A stretch of DNA of 32,784 nt. It comes from Lachnospiraceae bacterium. Its GTDB lineage: Bacteria; Bacillota; Clostridia; Lachnospirales; Lachnospiraceae. Within the stretch, counting starts at the first letter, position 1, and each line of letters opens with the position of its first letter. Of the stretch, positions 17,965 to 25,796 are shown one piece after another. The DNA lies in NCBI GenBank assembly GCA_030531435.1, contig JAUNNN010000011.1, positions 19,280 to 52,063 on the forward strand. The letters run 5' to 3'. The notes beneath the pieces were generated by a model, which was given only the letters and a program-made list of their open reading frames with translations, made no database searches and was not told the DNA's origin. The translations under genes and the position numbers were made by a program.

Positions 17965-19185
17965 TTAATAGTCGATTCTGACCTCTTTATTCTCCCATGT
18001 ATGGAGTTTAACATACATATCGTTACTTTCCTCAATATATGAAGGAAGAAGTGGTATTTTTCCAAGTCCTTCAGGTGCATTTAAAATATACTGAGGTATT
18101 GCCATACCTGATGTATGTCCTCTTAAATATTCAATGATCTTTAAGCCTTCATTAACCTTGATTTCAAAGTGTTTCGTACCCTGAACCTGCTTTGGATGGA
18201 AAATATAATATGGCTTAACTCTTGCTTTTAATAAGCCCTCATTAAGTAACTGCACAATATATTTATCATTATTTATTCCACGAAGAAATACCATCTGATT
18301 TCCAAGAGGGATTCCTGCAAATGCCAGCTTCTCACACGCCGCTACAGCTTCCTTTGTAAGCTCATATGGATGATCAAACTGAATATTAATAAATAATGGA
18401 TGATACTTTTTTAACATATCACAGAGATTATCTGTAATTCTCTGTGGCATTGTAGCTGGAAGTCTTGTACCTAGTCTTATTATTTCAACATGAGGAATTG
18501 CTCTTACTTTACTGATGATATTTTCAAGTAATTCATCTGGTAACATTAACGGATCACCACCAGTAATAAGAACATCTCTTATTTCCTTTGTTTCTTTAAT
18601 GTAGTTAATTGCTGCCTCGATATTCTCTTCAGACTCAATTCTATCGCATTCACCAATACGTCTTCTTCTCTGACAGTGTCTGCAAAATGCCGCACATGAG
18701 CTTGTTACATTAATAATAAGACGGTTGGGATAACGTCTTGTAATACATGGAGCAGGATTTGTATACTCCTCATTCATTGGGTCAAGTTCACCCTGATCAT
18801 TAAGTTCTGCCTCTGTAGGTAAACCTAATAAATTAATTGGATCAGACATATTTGAATAATCCATAAGAGATAAATAATAAGGAGTTACTGCCCATCTATA
18901 TTTTTTAGATACATCTTCAAACATTTTTATCTGTGATTCAGATAAATTTATAAACTTTGTTAAAAGATTAACTGAGCTAATTCTATTTTTAAGCTGCCAG
19001 TGCCAATCATTCCATTCTTCTTCTGTGGCATTAAAATAAGACATAAGCTCATTTTTATGCCAGCTTGTCATAGAAGCTCTTTCTTCTTTTTCTTCAATGA
19101 ATTTTTCTTTAAACTCTAAAAAGTCTTTTATGCAGTCATTAAGTTCTTCTGCACGTTTTAATGAAATTTCTCTCTTATTATCCAT
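17965..19185 (-). CDS. eam: Glutamate 2,3-aminomutase (radical SAM, PLP-dependent)
   Basis: This 406-residue member of the KamA family carries the radical SAM cluster motif C164-xxx-C168-xx-C171, the PLP-binding lysine K376 (GLGKIPL), and R173 in CQRRRR. In lysine 2,3-aminomutase, Asp293 and Asp330 bind the side-chain amine of lysine. By direct alignment the same positions here are K332 (HPKQV) and N369 (ILNAP), the substitutions published for glutamate 2,3-aminomutase. The predicted reaction is therefore L-glutamate to beta-glutamate, a compatible solute in some anaerobes. The start is 15 nt after the dltD-like stop with a weak SD, so it reads as the last gene of the tyrS-dlt-like operon. 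Beta-glutamate might serve as an osmolyte or as substrate for that system. Known family, inferred context. Confidence 0.85.
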   Translation of the reverse strand: MDNKREISLKRAEELNDCIKDFLEFKEKFIEEKEERASMTSWHKNELMSYFNATEEEWNDWHWQLKNRISSVNLLTKFINLSESQIKMFEDVSKKYRWAVTPYYLSLMDYSNMSDPINLLGLPTEAELNDQGELDPMNEEYTNPAPCITRRYPNRLIINVTSSCAAFCRHCQRRRRIGECDRIESEENIEAAINYIKETKEIRDVLITGGDPLMLPDELLENIISKVRAIPHVEIIRLGTRLPATMPQRITDNLCDMLKKYHPLFINIQFDHPYELTKEAVAACEKLAFAGIPLGNQMVFLRGINNDKYIVQLLNEGLLKARVKPYYIFHPKQVQGTKHFEIKVNEGLKIIEYLRGHTSGMAIPQYILNAPEGLGKIPLLPSYIEESNDMYVKLHTWENKEVRIDY

Positions 19186-19200
19186 AATAAATACCCATCT

Positions 19201-20229
19201 TTATTTCTCATTCATGAGAGTATTATATCTTTCAAGTTTTTTATCAAATACAGCTTTAATACTGTTATCTTCTCTTACATCAGAGACTGAATAATTATTT
19301 ACAATGTATTCACCAAGTACAGTAGAAAACTTCTCAGCACCATAGCTATTCATATGCTGTCTGTCAGTTAAATCTTCTAACTCTAGTCCAATACTATCAT
19401 AATCTTCGATAAATGATTTATACTTAATGCCATTTAAATCAGCAAAATCTGACATTTGTTTATCAAGGTCTTTATTCCAGTTACATTCATAGCTTGGCAT
19501 TTTAATTAATGCAAGCTGAACATCATTTTCCTTGCATAAATCAGCTAATTTCTGAAGATATTCCATGTTTTCGTCACATGCAATAACGCCTTCATCAAGA
19601 TGATATGGATCATAACTTACAGCTCCATCAAACAAATCAAACTGAATAAGCTGACCATTTGCTGTAACTGTTGGTTTGTAAAATAAATATTTTAGGTCCT
19701 CACTCTTTAAGTCATTCCATCTTGAATGAAATCTTAAAATTGGGAACATATAATCAGTAAAATATTCTGTTTCATCCATCATTGCCTTTATAGCATTAAC
19801 TTTAGAACTGTTCCACTTCATTCCATCTAAGGATTTTCTTGAAGCTCCTTCATCAACGTAGTCAGCTGCTTCATAAATGAAGCCTACATCAGCAACGATA
19901 AGCTTTGGCTTATTTCTTTTAATTGTATCCTCTGCAATATAATATGATAGAGCTATCGTCTGTGAAGAATTAGACCTATCATAAGCTGATATTCCATATT
20001 CCCTATACAAAACCATTGGCGAAATACCTGCATGTACTAGAGATGATCCTGTAAAAATCACATCAATAGGAGTTTTTTCTCTGTAAAACTCTGCTGTAAT
20101 TCTGCCATCAGCATTTTCTTCAATATATTTTGGCATAAATAACAGATTAAGACATACAAATAATGCAATAGCCACACATACTTTAAAAATAATCACTATT
20201 AAATTTTTAACAGTACTATTATTTTTCAT
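19201..20229 (-). CDS. DltD-like SGNH-fold extracytoplasmic protein
   Basis: This 342-residue protein has one N-terminal membrane helix (about 10-31), and the rest is predicted to face outside. Its SGNH/DltD-like marks are T60-G61-S62-S63 (nucleophile region) and D289-RQ-H292 (the DxxH block). It lacks recognisable DltD signature blocks beyond these and is shorter than typical DltD (about 380-420 residues). In Dlt systems DltD works with the MBOAT protein in the last transfer of the activated group onto the acceptor. The ATG directly abuts the stop of the MBOAT gene (TAAATG), so their translation is coupled. Confidence 0.75.
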   Translation of the reverse strand: MKNNSTVKNLIVIIFKVCVAIALFVCLNLLFMPKYIEENADGRITAEFYREKTPIDVIFTGSSLVHAGISPMVLYREYGISAYDRSNSSQTIALSYYIAEDTIKRNKPKLIVADVGFIYEAADYVDEGASRKSLDGMKWNSSKVNAIKAMMDETEYFTDYMFPILRFHSRWNDLKSEDLKYLFYKPTVTANGQLIQFDLFDGAVSYDPYHLDEGVIACDENMEYLQKLADLCKENDVQLALIKMPSYECNWNKDLDKQMSDFADLNGIKYKSFIEDYDSIGLELEDLTDRQHMNSYGAEKFSTVLGEYIVNNYSVSDVREDNSIKAVFDKKLERYNTLMNEK

Positions 20230-21825
20230 TTAGAAATTTCCATAAATGAAGCTAGAAGCCTCATATCCCAGTCCATATGAACCAAATACAATTACAACAG
20301 TAAACAAAGCTGAGACAAGAACCCACTGAACAAAGGTATTCTTTTCAAGAACCCTTTTCCTTACAGGGCCACGTCTTGCCATTAAATCAGCAATAAATAA
20401 TGCAATAATTGCAATTACTACAACAATAAAATCATCATGACTTATTGAAAGGTTTTCATAAACAGATGCCATGTTAAAGTTATTCCATGGTCTGAATATC
20501 ATTGAAAAGCATCTAAAAGCATCCTTTGCATCTTTTGAAATGTCAAATAATCTAAGGAAACTCATAAGCCAGAACGTTTTAACTATTCTATAGCTTTTAA
20601 ACCAAAATCCATTAACCTTTATATTAAATTTATTTATAAGCTTTTCTGATACTGGCTCAAATTCTGTACCTAAAATGATAAGCACAAAGTTCATAAGTCC
20701 CCAAACAACAAATCTCGACTCAGAACCATGCCACATACCAGTTGTAGTCCATACAATGAGAAGAGGCAAATAAAGTGGTGCTCTTTTACCAATTTCATCG
20801 CCAAAATGCTTTTTAAGCCATTTTGAAATATTTAAGAAAGTTTTACTAATTGATAATGGATAAAAAATATAGTCTTTAAACCATGTACCAAGTGTAATGT
20901 GCCATCTTCTCCAATATTCAGCGATACTCTTTGAGAAAAATGGTCTCTCAAAGTTTTCAGCCACTTTAATATCAAGCATTTCAGCCACACCAAGTGCAAC
21001 ATCTATACCACCTGAGAAATCACAGTAAATCTGCATTGAATACATGAATACTGCAAGTAATATGTAAAATCCATCATATCCATAATCTTTAAAATTCATA
21101 ACACTTGATACAAATGGGCTTACACGTTCAGCAATAACAAGCTTTTTAAATAAACCAAATAGAATTCTAATAAAGCCAGATTTTATATTGTAAATATTAA
21201 ATGTTTTCTCTTTATATAATTCAGGAGCTAACTCATTAAATCTTGAAATAGGTCCCTGAATTATCTGTGGAAAAAAGGAAACATATAATGCATACTTAAA
21301 TATATTTTCCTCAGCTTCATATTTTCCGTTATAAACATCAATAATGTAGCCTACTGACTGGAAGGTATAAAAAGAAATACCAAGTGGCATAAGTATAGTT
21401 ACTGGATTTACAAAATCAACTATACCAAACCACATCAGTCTGTAATAATTAAAGTATGCAATTCCCCAGTTAATATACTTGAGATATGCAAGAATACCTA
21501 TATTTATAAAAACACACAATAAAAGCAGCCACCTTTGTTTTTTCTTAAAGGTAGCTTTTATTTGTTTCTTTTCTTCTTTTGAAAGATCTTTATTCGCTTT
21601 TATATAATCCTTTTGCGCTTTAACTGACTTTGATATGAACTTAGCACACAAAAATACAGTTATTGTCGTAACTAAAAGATAAATAATAAGCTTCTCACTA
21701 CATATAAAATAAAATACATAGCTTGCTACAAGTAAAACTATCCACTGATATTTCTTTGGAACAATATAGAAAAGACTTACTACTATAGTTACAAATAACG
21801 CAAAAGCAAGACTAACAAAGGACAT
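20230..21825 (-). CDS. DltB-like MBOAT-family membrane acyltransferase
   Basis: This 531-residue polytopic membrane protein belongs to the MBOAT family (DltB/AlgI/PatA group), with about ten hydrophobic segments. Family blocks are QGPISRFNEL near 190-199, YCDFSGGIDVALG near 267-279, EYWRRWHITLGTWFKDYIFY near 303-322 with H309, and TTGMWHG near 361-367 with the invariant H366. In Dlt pathways this protein takes the group from the carrier protein and passes it across the membrane. A long charged cytoplasmic loop (about 68-97) is rich in Lys. The start is 2 nt after the carrier gene, with GAGGAG inside that gene's end. Size is larger than classical DltB (about 400) and closer to AlgI-type members. 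Confidence 0.88.
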   Translation of the reverse strand: MSFVSLAFALFVTIVVSLFYIVPKKYQWIVLLVASYVFYFICSEKLIIYLLVTTITVFLCAKFISKSVKAQKDYIKANKDLSKEEKKQIKATFKKKQRWLLLLCVFINIGILAYLKYINWGIAYFNYYRLMWFGIVDFVNPVTILMPLGISFYTFQSVGYIIDVYNGKYEAEENIFKYALYVSFFPQIIQGPISRFNELAPELYKEKTFNIYNIKSGFIRILFGLFKKLVIAERVSPFVSSVMNFKDYGYDGFYILLAVFMYSMQIYCDFSGGIDVALGVAEMLDIKVAENFERPFFSKSIAEYWRRWHITLGTWFKDYIFYPLSISKTFLNISKWLKKHFGDEIGKRAPLYLPLLIVWTTTGMWHGSESRFVVWGLMNFVLIILGTEFEPVSEKLINKFNIKVNGFWFKSYRIVKTFWLMSFLRLFDISKDAKDAFRCFSMIFRPWNNFNMASVYENLSISHDDFIVVVIAIIALFIADLMARRGPVRKRVLEKNTFVQWVLVSALFTVVIVFGSYGLGYEASSFIYGNF

Positions 21826-21827
21826 TA

Positions 21828-22058
21828 TTACTCCTCTTCAAGTCTCTTTATAAGATTCATAATTGCATCAACAGAGTTGAAATTTTCAGGAATCATTGTT
21901 TCAGCTGTGATTTCAACATCGAAATTATCAATAAGTTCGCTAACAACAGAAACAACATCGAATGAATCAAAAATTCTGTTATCAATGAGCTTATCTTCTA
22001 CTTCATAATCAACTTCTGGATGAACTGACTGTAAAATTTCAATAATCTCTTCTCTCAT
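21828..22058 (-). CDS. DltC-like acyl/aminoacyl carrier protein
   Basis: This 76-residue acidic protein has the four-helix carrier fold and a phosphopantetheine attachment serine at S32 in IFDSFDVV. Replacement of the usual DSL by DSF resembles DltC (typically DSF/DSL) more than the fatty-acid ACP. It should hold the amino acid activated by the adjacent adenylation enzyme as a thioester. GAGG lies 6 nt before the ATG. It lies 9 nt after the adenylation gene and 2 nt before the MBOAT gene. This is the tight order seen in dlt operons, though here C precedes B. Confidence 0.88.
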   Translation of the reverse strand: MREEIIEILQSVHPEVDYEVEDKLIDNRIFDSFDVVSVVSELIDNFDVEITAETMIPENFNSVDAIMNLIKRLEEE

Positions 22059-22067
22059 AACTTACCT

Positions 22068-23579
22068 CTATAAACAATTTTCTTTTAAATACTTTCTATC
22101 TACCTTTCCATTTGCATTCATTGGAAGCTTATCCATCTTCTTGAATACATTTGGAATCATATATCTCTGAAGCTTCTTTTTAAGCGCCTCTAAAACATCC
22201 TCATCGCCTTTAACTTCAGATTCATAGAAAAGAACAATTTTCTGTTTCTTTTCATCAAATGCACAACATGCATTTTTTATATCAGCAATGGACATAACGG
22301 CTGTTTCAATTTCACCAAGCTCAATTCTATGGCCCATATGCTTAATTTGGAAATCTTTACGAGAAACAAAAACAAATTCTCCACGCTCATTATATTTAGC
22401 AAGATCACCAGTTCTATATATCTTCTCTGGATAATATGGATTTAATGGGTTCTGAGTAAATACTTCATTAGTTTTCTCAGGAGCATTGTAATATCCAAGT
22501 GCAAGGCATGAACCCTTAACACATATTTCTCCAATTGTATCAGCTCTTGTTATAAGCTTATCATCTTCATCAAGCAAGAATACATCTGAATTCTTAAACG
22601 CCTTACCAATTGGAATAGTCTCTGAGTCTTCGTAATCTCTATCTACAATATGGTATGTACACACACCTGTAATTTCTGTTGGTCCATAAATCTGAACAAA
22701 TACAGCCTCTGGATAGTTTTCTTTCCAGTAGTTGTAGCACTTTGTAGGCATTGATTCAGCACCAAATATGATTTTTCTAAGCTTATCTGGCTTAAGTGAC
22801 TTAAAGCCTTTAAACATTGAAATCATTTTCATTGCTGATGGAACCCAACGAATTGTTGTAATGTTATTATCCTGTAAAAATGAAAGCAGCTTCATAGGAA
22901 CTGAGAAATAATCTATTGGAACAATTCCCATAGTTGCACCCATTTTTAATGTACAGTAAATATCAATAAGTGATGCATCAAAGTAAAATGGAGCCTGATT
23001 GGCAATTATGTCATCACTTGTAATATCAACTTCATCACAGAAATGGTCAATGTAATCAACTAAAGATCTATGTGATACAACAACACCCTTTGGAACACCA
23101 GTTGAACCTGATGTATATAAAACATATACAGGGTCAGTATCAAGTGAAGAATCTATTTTATCATTAATAGCTTTATCATCAATTTCTGTATCAATACTCT
23201 GCTCAAATACAAATACATGCTTACAAAATTCCTTGGCAGCATCATAATGAGCTGTATCAGTAATAATTGCCTTAGGTTTAAGATTCTCAACAATAAGATT
23301 AATCCTGTATTCTGGCATTGATATATCAAGAGGTACGTAAAAATTACGACTCATGACTGTGCCAAAGAATGCAGCAAGTACACTAGGTGACTTTTCAAGA
23401 TAAATAAGTACTGGCTGATTTGCACCTGGAAGCTTTTTAATAAGCGTTGATGCAATAGCTTTAGAATCCTTTAAAAGCTTACTATATGTATAGCTTCTAG
23501 TTTCATCAAAATAAGCTGTTTTATCAGGATACTTTTCTGCTGAATCTAATAAATAGTTAATTACATTAATGTTTTTCAT
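22068..23579 (-). CDS. DltA-like amino acid adenylation enzyme, specificity probably not D-alanine
   Basis: This 503-residue stand-alone ANL-family adenylation protein of DltA length has A3 (YTSGSTGVPKG near 155-165), A4 with D201 (FYFDASLIDIY), A5 (YGPTE 298-302), A7 (YRTGD 388-392) and the A10 lysine K492 (NGKVDRK). D201 matches Asp197 of Bacillus cereus DltA, which holds the amino group. The D-Ala-discriminating Cys269 aligns with G273 (IIFGAES), and the equivalent of NRPS position 278 is R244 (TIRWVP). My hand-read pocket is D-A-I-R-I-G-I-G-V-K. The basic residue at 278 recalls the Lys in aspartate-activating domains, so an acidic amino acid is plausible. Its ATG overlaps the tyrS stop (TAATG). 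Confidence 0.82.
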   Translation of the reverse strand: MKNINVINYLLDSAEKYPDKTAYFDETRSYTYSKLLKDSKAIASTLIKKLPGANQPVLIYLEKSPSVLAAFFGTVMSRNFYVPLDISMPEYRINLIVENLKPKAIITDTAHYDAAKEFCKHVFVFEQSIDTEIDDKAINDKIDSSLDTDPVYVLYTSGSTGVPKGVVVSHRSLVDYIDHFCDEVDITSDDIIANQAPFYFDASLIDIYCTLKMGATMGIVPIDYFSVPMKLLSFLQDNNITTIRWVPSAMKMISMFKGFKSLKPDKLRKIIFGAESMPTKCYNYWKENYPEAVFVQIYGPTEITGVCTYHIVDRDYEDSETIPIGKAFKNSDVFLLDEDDKLITRADTIGEICVKGSCLALGYYNAPEKTNEVFTQNPLNPYYPEKIYRTGDLAKYNERGEFVFVSRKDFQIKHMGHRIELGEIETAVMSIADIKNACCAFDEKKQKIVLFYESEVKGDEDVLEALKKKLQRYMIPNVFKKMDKLPMNANGKVDRKYLKENCL

Positions 23580-24799
23580 TAAACAGTAACCTTCTTGTAG
23601 CTCTTTTTACCCTTTTTAATAATTAAACCGTCGCCATCTAAATCTTCTTTTGTATAGCTAGCTTTGATATCATTTACTTTTTCATTATTAACAGAGATAC
23701 CATTCTGCTCAATCTGACGTCTTGCGTCTGAACGAGTTGTGCATAAACCTGATGCAACTAAAAGCTGCATTAAATCAACAACGCCGTCTCTAAAGTTATC
23801 ATCTGAAATAACAACAGCCTCAAGCTGTGATGCATCTCCAGCACCATACATTGCTTTAGAAGCACTTCTAGCCTTTTCTGCTTCTTCATCACCATGAACA
23901 AGCTTTGTAAGCTCATATGCAAGTATATCCTTTGCCTCGTTAAGCTGAGCGCCTTCCCATGTATCCATTCTATCAATTTCTTCTAATGGAAGGAATGTAA
24001 GCATTCTGATACACTTAAGGACATCTGCATCACCTACATTTCTCCAATACTGGTAGAAATCATATGGAGAAGTCTTCTTTGGATCAAGCCATACAGCACC
24101 TGACTGTGTCTTACCCATCTTCTTTCCTTCTGAGTTAAGAAGAAGTGTAATTGTCATTGCGTATGCATCTTTTCCAAGTTTCTTTCTAATAAGTTCTGTA
24201 CCACCAAGCATGTTTGACCACTGATCATCGCCACCAAACTGCATGTTACAGCCATATTTTCTATAGAGCTCAAGGAAATCGTAGCTCTGCATAATCATAT
24301 AGTTAAATTCAAGGAAACTAAGTCCATTTTCCATACGATTAACATAGCAACGAGCTCTTAACATATCATTTACAGAGAAACATGCACCTACTTCTCTTAA
24401 TAAATCTACATAGTTTAAATCAAGAAGCCAGTCTGCATTGTTAACCATCATTGCTTTTCCATCTGAAAAATCAATGAATCTGCTCATCTGTTCTTTAAAA
24501 CAATCAATATTATGCTGGATATCTTCCTTTGTAAGCATCTTTCTCATATCAGATCTTCCAGAAGGATCACCAATCATACCTGTACCACCGCCAAGTAATG
24601 CAATAGGCTTGTTTCCTGCCATCTGAAGACGCTTCATAAGACAAAGTGCCATGAAATGACCAACATGAAGTGAGTCAGCAGTTGGATCAAATCCAATATA
24701 AAATACTGCCTTACCATTATTAATTAAATCTTTAATTTCTTTTTCGTCTGTAACCTGTGCAATTAATCCTCTTGCAACAAGCTCTTCATAAATACCCAT
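23579..24799 (-). CDS. tyrS: Tyrosyl-tRNA synthetase
   Basis: This 406-residue class I synthetase has the HIGH-type motif HVGH at 45-48, the tyrosine-site segment GGDDQWSNMLGG near 189-200, the signature loop KMGKT at 227-231 (the TyrRS form of KMSKS), and a C-terminal S4 RNA-binding domain (about 340-405). It charges tRNA-Tyr in the cytoplasm. AAGGAG is 6-7 nt before the ATG. Unusually for a housekeeping gene, its stop overlaps the next start by one base (TAATG), making it the head of the Dlt-like operon. The 103-base upstream gap is too short for a normal T-box leader and none is visible. Confidence 0.97.
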   Translation of the reverse strand: MGIYEELVARGLIAQVTDEKEIKDLINNGKAVFYIGFDPTADSLHVGHFMALCLMKRLQMAGNKPIALLGGGTGMIGDPSGRSDMRKMLTKEDIQHNIDCFKEQMSRFIDFSDGKAMMVNNADWLLDLNYVDLLREVGACFSVNDMLRARCYVNRMENGLSFLEFNYMIMQSYDFLELYRKYGCNMQFGGDDQWSNMLGGTELIRKKLGKDAYAMTITLLLNSEGKKMGKTQSGAVWLDPKKTSPYDFYQYWRNVGDADVLKCIRMLTFLPLEEIDRMDTWEGAQLNEAKDILAYELTKLVHGDEEAEKARSASKAMYGAGDASQLEAVVISDDNFRDGVVDLMQLLVASGLCTTRSDARRQIEQNGISVNNEKVNDIKASYTKEDLDGDGLIIKKGKKSYKKVTV

Positions 24800-24827
24800 T
24801 TATTTCTCCTTAAGCGGTGTATTTGCT

Positions 24828-24856
24828 AAAATAGCATACAATTGAGTAGGAAGGAA
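24828..24856 (-). promoter_or_regulatory. Possible extended -10 promoter of tyrS operon
   Basis: On the minus strand TGC-TATTTT (24836-24828) forms an extended -10, with a poor -35 (TTCCTT, 24856-24851) at 17 nt. It would give a short leader of about 20 nt before tyrS. Weak match. Confidence 0.3.
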
Positions 24857-24871
24857 ATTTCCCTCCTACTC
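24844..24871 (-). terminator. Hairpin after the coiled-coil protein gene
   Basis: An 8-bp perfect outer stem GAGTAGGA/TCCTACTC plus two inner GC pairs and an AAATTT loop lies 31 bases past the stop at 24903. It is stable, but no U tract follows on either strand. It may stabilise the 3' end rather than terminate well. Confidence 0.45.
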
Positions 24872-24902
24872 ATGATTTTCATTATGAATTTATGACTGTT
24901 AT

Positions 24903-25664
24903 TTAGTCATACCAGTGCATTATATCATGATCTGTTGGAACTTTAAGATCGTTCTTTTCAGCGAACTCTCTTGAAGCTTCAATACATGAACGTACGTAGA
25001 AATCATAGTTTGCCTGGTCTTCATTTGTAGCCCAGTTAAGGTTATTGATTTCGTACTCGTATATAGCCTTTAACTCATTAGCTCTAAGCTGCTTTGCTGC
25101 ATAATCAGCCTGTGCATTAACAAGTGCTGTATTTAAAATGTTATAAACATTTGCAAGTCCTGGATTTGACTGATCAACACCTGCAAGCTCTCTTGCTATA
25201 TTATCAACTGAAGCCTTTGCTGAGTTTGCAATATCCTGAGCATTATCAGCATTTAATTTTGCTCTGTCGATTTCAGCTCTGTTTGCCCACTTAACTCTCA
25301 TATCAAGTTCAATCTGCTCTGATCTAGCTCTTGACTTAACAGCATCAATGTATAACTGTGCATTGTATACTAATGAACGAGCATAGTCGAGCTGGTTGTT
25401 CTTGTTAACCATGTTATCGTAAGCAATTGTCTTATCAAGATCTGATGGATTGCTAGCCATTACTAACTGGAAATTCCAATCTGCTAAAGCCTTAGCGTAT
25501 GCACATTTTGCAACTTCTGCCTGTGCTGATGCCATCTGAGCCTCAGCCTTCTGAAGTTCAGCCTCTGTACATGGCATTCCTTCTGCCTTTACTGTAGTTG
25601 GAGCTGTAAATGCAAATACAGCTGACATAGCAATTCCTAATGCAATAATTCCGAGTTTTTTCAT
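24903..25664 (-). CDS. Secreted coiled-coil protein of unknown function
   Basis: This protein of 253 residues starts at the ATG at 25664 (AAGGA about 10 nt upstream). A longer frame begins 13 codons earlier but would put extra residues before an obvious signal peptide. The signal is MKKLG followed by a hydrophobic core and a likely cleavage after VKA (residue 27). The mature part of about 226 residues is almost all helical and rich in Ala, Asn, Lys and Glu. Heptad-like stretches (AELQKAEAQMASAQAEVAK near its start) suggest a coiled coil. It has no cell-wall anchor, repeat or enzyme motif that I recognise. It has its own promoter and a 3' hairpin, so it is probably monocistronic. Likely an extracellular or envelope-associated structural protein, but that is only an inference from composition. 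Confidence 0.8.
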   Translation of the reverse strand: MKKLGIIALGIAMSAVFAFTAPTTVKAEGMPCTEAELQKAEAQMASAQAEVAKCAYAKALADWNFQLVMASNPSDLDKTIAYDNMVNKNNQLDYARSLVYNAQLYIDAVKSRARSEQIELDMRVKWANRAEIDRAKLNADNAQDIANSAKASVDNIARELAGVDQSNPGLANVYNILNTALVNAQADYAAKQLRANELKAIYEYEINNLNWATNEDQANYDFYVRSCIEASREFAEKNDLKVPTDHDIMHWYD

Positions 25665-25701
25665 AACAAAATATTCCTTTCTAATATTTAAATAATCAGC
25701 C

Positions 25702-25757
25702 ATCTATCGTATAGATAACTGCTATCTACATTATTTGCGTAAAGCCTATTTATTATA
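25702..25757 (-). promoter_or_regulatory. Promoter -10 and alternative hairpins before the coiled-coil gene
   Basis: A perfect TATAAT (25757-25752, minus strand) with only a weak ATGATT at -35 precedes a leader of about 80 nt. The leader holds two mutually exclusive inverted repeats that share one arm: 25702-25707 with 25711-25716 (3-nt loop) and 25712-25717 with 25723-25728 (5-nt loop). Confidence 0.45.
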
Positions 25758-25796
25758 CAAAATTTTAGAAGAAAAATCATCCACTACATATAGGTG

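Noticed and set aside
17965-19185. Lysine 2,3-aminomutase (beta-lysine synthesis)
   Set aside because: The two Asp residues that bind the lysine side chain are replaced by Lys332 and Asn369, and no EF-P-modification or lysine fermentation genes are nearby.
22068-23579. Classical dltA for D-alanylation of teichoic acid
   Set aside because: Gene order and protein types fit a Dlt system, but the D-Ala-discriminating Cys is Gly here, the DltB-like and DltD-like proteins differ in length from the classical ones, and no dltX-like peptide is visible. The name is kept as 'DltA-like'.
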